Shown here piece after piece: positions 9,064-13,590 of a stretch of 13,590 bases of DNA. The stretch is from Calditerrivibrio sp. GTDB taxonomy: Bacteria; Chrysiogenota; Deferribacteres; Deferribacterales; Calditerrivibrionaceae. A program made the translations under genes and the position numbers. The stretch spans positions 1 to 13,590 of the forward strand of contig JAIWOA010000073.1 in the NCBI GenBank assembly GCA_020217115.1, given 5' to 3'. Every line of letters starts with the position of its first letter. Positions within the stretch are counted from its first letter, which is position 1. The notes under the pieces were generated by a model that saw only the letters and a list, made by a program, of their open reading frames with translations, made no database searches and was not told the origin of the DNA.

Positions 9064-9067
9064 AAGA

Positions 9068-9089
9068 AAAGCGGGTCATGGCCCGCTTT
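9068..9089. terminator. Bidirectional intrinsic terminator between priA and the slipin gene
   Basis: A perfect eight-base inverted repeat, AAAGCGGG (9068-9075) and CCCGCTTT (9082-9089), encloses the six-base loop TCATGG. It is one of the few GC-rich patches in the region. Reading rightward it is followed by a T-rich tract (TTTATTTATTTG), and reading leftward by TTTTCTTTTA. It lies five bases after the priA stop and three bases beyond the slipin stop, so it can end transcription from both convergent genes. This is read directly from the sequence; function is inferred. Confidence 0.9.
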
Positions 9090-9091
9090 AT

Positions 9092-9844
9092 TTATTTGTT
9101 TTCTGTCTTTATCCCAAAGGCCTTAAGTAACTCTATAGGTAATGGGAAAATAATAGTTGAGTTTTTCTCTGATGCTATTTCAGTTAGTGTTTGTAAATAT
9201 CTTAGCTGTAAAGTTAAAGGGTTGGATGACATTATCTCACTTGCTTGAGACAGTTTTTCAGATGATTGAAGCTCCCCTTCAGCATGGATCACTTTTGCCC
9301 TTCTTTCTCTTTCAGCTTCAGCCTGCTTAGCCATTGCTCTTTGCATTTCTGGTGGTAGATCTATATGTTTTATTTCTACGGCACTTACTTTTATACCCCA
9401 TGGATCCGTCTGATTGTCAATTACATCTTGCAGTTCTTTATTTATTTTGTCTCTATGTGAGAGTATCTCATCAAGCTCAAATTGTCCTACTACACTTCTC
9501 AGAGTAGTTTGAGATATCTGGCTTGTTGCATAGTAGTAGTCTTCAACTTCTAATACAGCTTTGCTTGGTTGTAAAACCCTGAAGTATACCACTGCATTTA
9601 CTTTTATGGAAATATTATCTTTGGAGATTACATCCTGAGGTGGAACATCCATTACAACGGTTCTCAGATTTACTTTTACCATCTTTTCAAGATAAGGAAT
9701 TAATATAATAAGACCTGGACCTCTTATACCTGTAAATCTACCAAGTCTAAAAATTACACCTCTCTCATACTCTTTTAAAATTTTAAAGACATTACTAAGT
9801 ATTATAACTATTAGTACGATAAATATTAAAGATGTTGGAAACAT
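9092..9844 (-). CDS. Slipin (stomatin/prohibitin-like SPFH membrane protein)
   Basis: This is a 250-residue member of the SPFH (stomatin, prohibitin, flotillin, HflK/C) superfamily, close to bacterial slipins. These form membrane-associated ring or cage oligomers. Residues 3-20 are a single hydrophobic membrane segment. It is followed by [12 protein letters not shown] and a [12 protein letters not shown] segment that may dip into the membrane. The SPFH core runs to about 170, with the slipin-typical [22 protein letters not shown] charged coiled-coil stretch ([17 protein letters not shown]) and a FPLPIELL tail follow. The start is decided by the ribosome binding site: GGAGGT (complement of 9849-9854) lies five bases before ATG 9844, and the earlier in-frame ATG at 9856 would contain that site. 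It is the only - strand gene here. Slipins are often paired with an NfeD protein, but none is present in the window. Confidence 0.92.
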   Translation of the reverse strand: MFPTSLIFIVLIVIILSNVFKILKEYERGVIFRLGRFTGIRGPGLIILIPYLEKMVKVNLRTVVMDVPPQDVISKDNISIKVNAVVYFRVLQPSKAVLEVEDYYYATSQISQTTLRSVVGQFELDEILSHRDKINKELQDVIDNQTDPWGIKVSAVEIKHIDLPPEMQRAMAKQAEAERERRAKVIHAEGELQSSEKLSQASEIMSSNPLTLQLRYLQTLTEIASEKNSTIIFPLPIELLKAFGIKTENK

Positions 9845-9845
9845 G

Positions 9846-9875
9846 TTGACCTCCATGCTTATTTTATGATATTAT
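9846..9875 (+). promoter_or_regulatory. Possible sigma-70 promoter for the yicC-gmk-rpoZ-coaBC-udg series
   Basis: On the + strand TTGACC (9846-9851, five of six to consensus) is followed after 18 bases by TATTAT (9870-9875, five of six). Transcription would begin near 9882, about 40 bases before the yicC start. The -35 overlaps the slipin ribosome binding site and the -10 abuts or overlaps the slipin -10. If both are real, the two promoters face away from each other and share about 30 bases. Confidence 0.45.
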
Positions 9876-9899
9876 ACATTAATTAAAATAAAAAAACAA
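9871..9899 (-). promoter_or_regulatory. Sigma-70 promoter for the slipin gene
   Basis: On the - strand a perfect TATAAT (complement of 9871-9876) lies 17 bases downstream of TTGTTT (complement of 9894-9899). The start of transcription would fall near 9863-9865, giving a leader of about 20 bases that contains the GGAGGT ribosome binding site. The -10 is strong and the -35 is weak. In an AT-rich spacer such matches occur by chance, but the spacing and position fit well. Confidence 0.6.
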
Positions 9900-9920
9900 C
9901 ATTCTTTCGTTGGGTGAGTT

Positions 9921-10793
9921 ATGATTAAAAGTATGACAGGATATGCTAAAAAAGTAGAACATTTTGATGATTTTTCCGTTAAGGTGGAAGCTAAAACGTT
10001 AAATAGTAAATACATTGACACTAAGGTGAAGTTACCCAGATGGTTTAATCATCTTGAAATACAGATTTTAAATCTTGTAAAAGATAAACTTGACAGAGGC
10101 AAAGTTGACCTTTTTGTAGATGTAACTTACAACAAAATACCTAAAATACCAAAGGTTAACAATTCTGTATTATCTGAGGTTATAAATCTACTCAAAGCTA
10201 TCAAAGTTGAACATGGTATACATGATGAAATAAAGTTGGAGAATATCTTTCAATTTGACAATGTATTACATTTTGACGAGGATGAGGATTTTAGTAAAGA
10301 GATAGAATCCAAAATACTTGAAACGATTTCAAAGTGTTTGGAAGATCTTGATAATATGAGGATTTATGAAGGTTCTTCCCTTGAAAAGTATATTTATTCA
10401 AGGTTGGATGATCTGGAAAATATTATAGGACAGATTGATAGCATAAAAGATAAAGCTATAAATGATATTTATGAAAAGATAAAAAAAAGGATAGGCACGC
10501 TCTTTGGTAGTGAGATGGACTTAAATAGGTTATATCAGGAAGCAGCATTATTAGCTGAGAGGGCTGATATTGAAGAAGAGGTTACGAGAGTTAGATCACA
10601 TATTGTACATTTCAGAAATATTATGAAAAATGAGTTTCCTGTGGGTAAAAAGCTTGATTTTATGTGTCAGGAATTATATAGAGAATTTAATACAATAGGT
10701 AGCAAATCTGGTGATACCTTTGTAATAAATCTTGTTGTTGATGGTAAAAATATTGTAGATAAGATCAGAGAACAGGTTCAAAATTTAATATGA
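9921..10793 (+). CDS. yicC: YicC-family endoribonuclease
   Basis: The 290 residues begin with the family signature IKSMTGYA (2-9) and NSKYID (28-33), and end with the conserved C-terminal YicC-like domain. That domain includes RLYQEAALLAERADIEEEVTR (about 214-234) and the terminal MCQELYREFNTIGSKS block. YicC proteins are described as RNA endonucleases, and the family is broadly conserved beside gmk and rpoZ. Length is normal. ATG 9921 is preceded by GGGTGAG (9912-9918), which fits the right half of the anti-Shine-Dalgarno pairing at a short gap. This is the first gene of the second + strand series, with the next start eight bases after its stop. The family is certain. The RNA targets in this organism are unknown. 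Confidence 0.95.
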   Translation: MIKSMTGYAKKVEHFDDFSVKVEAKTLNSKYIDTKVKLPRWFNHLEIQILNLVKDKLDRGKVDLFVDVTYNKIPKIPKVNNSVLSEVINLLKAIKVEHGIHDEIKLENIFQFDNVLHFDEDEDFSKEIESKILETISKCLEDLDNMRIYEGSSLEKYIYSRLDDLENIIGQIDSIKDKAINDIYEKIKKRIGTLFGSEMDLNRLYQEAALLAERADIEEEVTRVRSHIVHFRNIMKNEFPVGKKLDFMCQELYREFNTIGSKSGDTFVINLVVDGKNIVDKIREQVQNLI

Positions 10794-10800
10794 GGTTTAA

Positions 10801-11412
10801 ATGAACAAAAAAGGGAAACTTTTTATAATATCTGCCCCAAGCGGTGCTGGCAAAACTACTCTTTGTAACAAATTACTTGAAAAATATGATGATCTTTTCT
10901 ACTCAGTGTCTTACACTACAAGGGAACCACGCTTTGATGAGAAGGATGGAAAGGATTATTTTTTCATAAGTAGGGAAAAATTTAATAGTATGGTATCTAA
11001 CGATGAATTTCTTGAGTGGGCTGAGGTGCATGGAAATTACTATGGTACATCTAAAAAATTTATCAACGAGAGTCTTGAGTCTGGCAAAAATATTATCCTC
11101 GATATAGACCCTCAGGGTGCCCGCCAGCTAAGAACAAAGCTATCATATGGTGTATATATTTTTATTATTGCTCCATCGATAGGTGATCTAAAAAAAAGAT
11201 TGATAGATAGAAGAACTGAGACTATGGATAAAATAGAATTAAGAATTCAGAATGCAAAAAAAGAGATTGCATACTTCAAGGAATATGACTATATAATAAT
11301 AAATAGGGATATAGGAAGTTCCTACCGAGAGTTAGAAAGCATATATATTGCTGAACATTTAAGAACCTATGATGTTGAAAATATAGAAGATATTTTTAGT
11401 ATGGAGGAATAG
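10801..11412 (+). CDS. gmk: Guanylate kinase
   Basis: Guanylate kinase uses ATP to convert GMP to GDP in the cytosol. The 203 residues show the P-loop SAPSGAGKTT (11-20) and the GMP-binding lid region YSVSYTTREPR (34-44) with DGKDYFF (49-55). EFLEWAEVHGNYYGTSK (69-85) and the ILDIDPQGARQ segment (99-109) follow. All expected parts are present and the length is typical. GAGG at 10792-10795, which runs into the yicC stop codon, provides a ribosome binding site five bases before ATG 10801. The gene sits directly between yicC and rpoZ, a common bacterial arrangement. A small remA-like gene found at this place in some bacteria is absent, as only seven bases separate yicC and gmk. Confidence 0.97.
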   Translation: MNKKGKLFIISAPSGAGKTTLCNKLLEKYDDLFYSVSYTTREPRFDEKDGKDYFFISREKFNSMVSNDEFLEWAEVHGNYYGTSKKFINESLESGKNIILDIDPQGARQLRTKLSYGVYIFIIAPSIGDLKKRLIDRRTETMDKIELRIQNAKKEIAYFKEYDYIIINRDIGSSYRELESIYIAEHLRTYDVENIEDIFSMEE

Positions 11413-11625
11413 ATGAGTATTGTTGACATTGAAAAAGGTATTAAAAATAAAAATATCGGAAGTAAATTCAGGATTGTTGCCATGGCAAGTCAGAGAGCCA
11501 GGGAGATAATGAATCCAAAAGAAAACACCCTTTCGGTACAGGATAAGAGATTTTTAAAACCTACAACTATAGCCCTTGCAGAGATAGTTGAAAACAGGAT
11601 ACAAGTACATATTGTAAATGAGTAA
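11413..11625 (+). CDS. rpoZ: RNA polymerase omega subunit
   Basis: This 70-residue protein is the small omega subunit, which helps fold and retain the beta-prime subunit in core RNA polymerase. Recognisable segments are SKFRIVAMASQRAREI (17-32) and the KPTTIALAEI block (49-58), which matches the conserved helix of omega. The start codon follows the gmk stop without a gap, and GGAGGA (11403-11408) inside the end of gmk gives a strong ribosome binding site four bases upstream. The last eight bases overlap the start of coaBC (ATGAGTAA). In several bacteria omega contributes to binding of ppGpp, but the sequence here does not show whether that applies. Confidence 0.95.
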   Translation: MSIVDIEKGIKNKNIGSKFRIVAMASQRAREIMNPKENTLSVQDKRFLKPTTIALAEIVENRIQVHIVNE

Positions 11626-12814
11626 TATTTTAATAGGGGTTTCTGGTGGGATAGCTGCATATAAAATCCCCCAGCTTTGTAGACTATTTAACCTTGATGG
11701 CTTCAATGTAAAGGTTGTTATGACAGAAAATGCCACAAAGTTTGTAACACCCCTTACGTTTGAGGCTATAACTGGTAATAGAGTATACACAGATGATTTT
11801 CAAGTTTATATAGAACCTTCCAATATAAAACATATAAGTTTGCCAGATTGGGCAGATATATTTATAGTAGCTCCAGCTACAGCTAATACGATTTCCAAAG
11901 TGGCAAATGGAATAGCTGACAATCTCCTGACGTCATCAATTTTGGCATATTCTTCAGACAAGCCTCTTCTTATTGCACCTGCTATGAATAGTAAAATGTA
12001 TAGCAATAGGTTCTTTCATAGGAATTTAGAGTATCTTTCAGATAATGGTATAAATATTGTTTCTCCTACAAAGGGTATTCTTGCCTGTGGAGATGAAGGG
12101 ATAGGGAAGATGGCAGAACCTGAGCAGATATTTTTTGCTGCAAAAAGGTTATTAAAGAGATCAGGGTTGTTAAAAGGGAAAAAGATTCTTGTAACAGCTG
12201 GACCAACCATTGAGGATATTGACCCGGTTAGATTTATTTCAAATAGGTCAAGTGGCAAAATGGGGTATGCAATTGCAGAAGCTGCCTATGAAATGGGGGG
12301 AGACGTCAAATTAATTTCAGGACCAACGAATCTCAAGACTTTTCTTGATAAGATAGATGTTTACTCTGCTGAAGATATGTATAATGCCATTTTAAGGGAA
12401 GTAACTAATTCTGATATAGTTATTATGTCTGCTGCCGTAGCTGATTACAGAGTGGCAGAGAAAAGTAATGTAAAGATAAAGAAAAATGAGGATCTTTTTG
12501 AACTCAAGCTTATTAAAAATATAGATATACTAAAATCTATTTCAACTATGAAAAGGGAGGGACAGATTTTTGTAGGTTTTGCTGCTGAGACTAACGATCT
12601 TGAACAGAATGCACTAAAAAAACTGCATGATAAAAAACTTGATATTATTGTTGCTAATGATATTTCAAGGGAAGATATAGGTTTTAATTCAGATGAAAAC
12701 GAGGTCAGACTATTTTTTAAAAATAGTAATACCCTCAGTTTAGAAAAGATGCCAAAAAAAAATATGGCAAAAAAACTATTGAGCATTATAGCAAATTACA
12801 AAAACGATGAATAA
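11618..12814 (+). CDS. coaBC: Bifunctional phosphopantothenoylcysteine decarboxylase / phosphopantothenate-cysteine ligase
   Basis: This enzyme makes two consecutive steps of coenzyme A synthesis: ligation of cysteine to 4'-phosphopantothenate (CoaB) and FMN-dependent decarboxylation to 4'-phosphopantetheine (CoaC). The N-terminal flavoprotein half has GVSGGIAAYK (7-16), catalytic His72, the PAMN motif with Asn124, and the lid LACGDEGIGKMAEP with Cys157. The CoaB half starts near 188 with ILVTAGPTIEDIDPVRFISN, where Asn209 lies at its conserved position. It continues with SSGKMGYAIAEAA (211-223), AAVADYRV (272-279) and the KIKK lysines near 288. These residues align with His75, Asn125, Cys158, Asn210 and Lys289 of the E. 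coli enzyme. The 398-residue length is normal. ATG 11618 overlaps the rpoZ end by eight bases. The gene overlaps the next one in the same way. Confidence 0.97.
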   Translation: MSNILIGVSGGIAAYKIPQLCRLFNLDGFNVKVVMTENATKFVTPLTFEAITGNRVYTDDFQVYIEPSNIKHISLPDWADIFIVAPATANTISKVANGIADNLLTSSILAYSSDKPLLIAPAMNSKMYSNRFFHRNLEYLSDNGINIVSPTKGILACGDEGIGKMAEPEQIFFAAKRLLKRSGLLKGKKILVTAGPTIEDIDPVRFISNRSSGKMGYAIAEAAYEMGGDVKLISGPTNLKTFLDKIDVYSAEDMYNAILREVTNSDIVIMSAAVADYRVAEKSNVKIKKNEDLFELKLIKNIDILKSISTMKREGQIFVGFAAETNDLEQNALKKLHDKKLDIIVANDISREDIGFNSDENEVRLFFKNSNTLSLEKMPKKNMAKKLLSIIANYKNDE

Positions 12815-13469
12815 CGTTTTAAAAGATGATTCGTTCTATAAAGATGTTATGGGAATTGAATATTTATTGAAGTCTAATTGCAGTATTTCAGAAAAACCTG
12901 TAGTAAAATCTGATAGAGAATTGCTGATGGATGAAGTGATTAAAAATATATCTGTCTGTACTAAATGTGTACTTTCAAAGGGTAGAACAAATGTTGTGCC
13001 TGGAGAGGGTAATTTGTATGCAGAATTGATGTTTGTTGGGGAGGGACCTGGTGCTGATGAGGATGAGCAGGGTAGACCTTTTGTTGGAAAGGCTGGGCAA
13101 CTTCTCACAAAGATGATTGAAGCAATGGGTTATAAAAGGGAAGAGGTGTATATTGCAAATATTGTTAAATGTAGACCACCTAATAATAGAGCTCCTTTTG
13201 ATGAAGAGGCTTTTACCTGTATAAATTATCTTAAAGAGCAGATAAAAATAGTTAACCCAAAGGTTATAGTATGCCTCGGATCCACTGCGACAAAATATCT
13301 TCTTTCCACTGATAAAAAAATAAGTTTAATCAGGGGTGAGTTTCAAGAATACGAAGGGATAAAAGTTATGCCAACCTTCCATCCTTCATATCTTTTGAGG
13401 AATCAATCTATGAAAAAGCCTGCGTGGGAAGATTTAAAAAAAGTGATGAATATCTTGGGTAAAAAATAG
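12807..13469 (+). CDS. Family 4 uracil-DNA glycosylase (iron-sulfur type)
   Basis: This enzyme removes uracil, mainly from cytosine deamination, to start base excision repair. The 220 residues have motif A GEGPGADEDEQGRPFVG (78-94) and motif B HPSYLLR (192-198). Four cysteines suited to a 4Fe-4S cluster (Cys51, Cys54, Cys122, Cys138) are spaced 3, 68 and 16 apart, as in characterised thermophile family 4 enzymes. About 37 residues precede the usual beginning of the family and are not recognisable. ATG 12807 overlaps coaBC by eight bases (ATGAATAA) and has no clear ribosome binding site, so translation probably depends on coaBC. A later internal start cannot be excluded. This is the last gene of its series. 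No convincing hairpin terminator follows. Family 4 enzymes are common in thermophiles but not confined to them. Confidence 0.95.
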   Translation: MNNVLKDDSFYKDVMGIEYLLKSNCSISEKPVVKSDRELLMDEVIKNISVCTKCVLSKGRTNVVPGEGNLYAELMFVGEGPGADEDEQGRPFVGKAGQLLTKMIEAMGYKREEVYIANIVKCRPPNNRAPFDEEAFTCINYLKEQIKIVNPKVIVCLGSTATKYLLSTDKKISLIRGEFQEYEGIKVMPTFHPSYLLRNQSMKKPAWEDLKKVMNILGKK

Positions 13470-13514
13470 TTTTTTATCTATTTATACAAATAAAAAAGTT
13501 TTTGAAAATTTGGT

Positions 13515-13542
13515 TTGACATTTTTTTTTATTTCTTTATAGT
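13515..13542 (+). promoter_or_regulatory. Sigma-70 promoter for the truncated gene at 13571
   Basis: A perfect TTGACA (13515-13520) is followed after 16 bases by TATAGT (13537-13542, five of six to TATAAT). Transcription should start near 13549, leaving a short leader of about 20 bases with a GGAGGG ribosome binding site (13560-13565). This is the best promoter match in the window and marks the start of a new transcription unit. Confidence 0.75.
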
Positions 13543-13570
13543 TTTATTATAAATAATATGGAGGGAAGTT

Positions 13571-13590
13571 ATGAAGTTAACAAGGTATTT
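13571..13590 (+). CDS. Start of an unidentified gene (cut off by the window end)
   Basis: ATG at 13571 lies five bases after a strong ribosome binding site, GGAGGG (13560-13565), and downstream of a good promoter. Only six complete codons are inside the window (Met-Lys-Leu-Thr-Arg-Tyr), so the product cannot be identified. The Met-Lys-Leu beginning is compatible with a signal peptide, but that is no more than a possibility. Confidence 0.7.

Noticed and set aside
9068..9089. Inverted repeat considered as an operator or attachment site
   Set aside because: Its position between convergent stop codons and the T-rich tracts on both sides fit a bidirectional terminator better.
9519..9533. TGGC...TTGC pair considered as a sigma-54 promoter
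   Set aside because: The spacing between GG and GC is six bases instead of the required ten, and it lies inside the slipin coding region.
9845..9856. Upstream ATG of the slipin gene
   Set aside because: The GGAGGT ribosome binding site lies inside this stretch, correctly placed for ATG 9844.
12445..12786. Antisense open frame of 113 codons inside coaBC
   Set aside because: The Ser/Phe/Leu-rich translation is the complement of Lys/Glu/Asp-rich CoaB sequence. There is no independent evidence for a gene.
13464..13483. AAATAG/CTATTT hairpin after the uracil-DNA glycosylase gene considered as a terminator
   Set aside because: It is a six-base stem with five A-T pairs and an eight-base loop, with no GC-rich core and no T tract in the right place. 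It is too weak to call.
1..13590. Search for defence system, mobile element, CRISPR array, toxin-antitoxin or RNA gene
   Set aside because: Every stretch longer than about 100 bases is occupied by a recognisable housekeeping or signalling gene. No repeats, transposase, integrase or tRNA-like structure was seen.

Overview
The window is a compact, AT-rich piece of bacterial chromosome (G+C looks to be about one third; estimated by eye, not computed). It carries 11 complete protein genes and two partial ones, with almost no spacer between them. All are on the + strand except one slipin gene. I see no tRNA, rRNA, insertion sequence, phage gene, CRISPR array or repeat family. The genes are those of a diderm, probably anaerobic or thermophilic lineage: PBP1A with an OB-like insert, a sigma-54 activator, an iron-sulfur family 4 uracil-DNA glycosylase and a bifunctional CoaBC. 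My best guess from protein style is the Deferribacterota (a Calditerrivibrio/Deferribacter-like organism). This is an impression that I could not test.

Layout. Positions 1-9063 are a tightly packed + strand series: the C-terminal part of penicillin-binding protein 1A, a soluble NtrB-like histidine kinase, its NtrC-like sigma-54 response regulator, RNase R, a two-domain polyphosphate kinase 2 of the polyphosphate:AMP phosphotransferase type, and the primosomal helicase PriA. The series ends in a hairpin terminator at 9068-9089. The same hairpin also serves the convergent slipin gene on the - strand (9092-9844). A 76-base start-to-start region (9845-9920) separates slipin from the second + strand series and holds plausible divergent promoters.

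The second series, 9921-13469, is yicC, gmk, rpoZ, coaBC and a family 4 uracil-DNA glycosylase. After a 101-base AT-rich spacer with a good sigma-70 promoter, a new gene begins at 13571 and is cut off by the window end after six complete codons.

How the genes fit together. The second series is a variant of the widespread yicC-gmk-rpoZ-coaBC(-priA) housekeeping cluster, with priA displaced upstream by the inverted slipin gene. Several products touch RNA turnover and nucleotide recycling: RNase R and YicC degrade RNA, Gmk phosphorylates GMP, and the PPK2 protein is expected to phosphorylate AMP from polyphosphate. The kinase/regulator pair is the only signalling module, and its target genes are not visible here. 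Four gene junctions share the same eight-base start/stop overlap (ATGANTAR), which suggests extensive translational coupling. I found no clear undescribed system. The more interesting points are the RNase R-polyphosphate kinase pairing, the degenerate first PPK2 domain, the orphan slipin with its shared control region, and the repeated overlap geometry.
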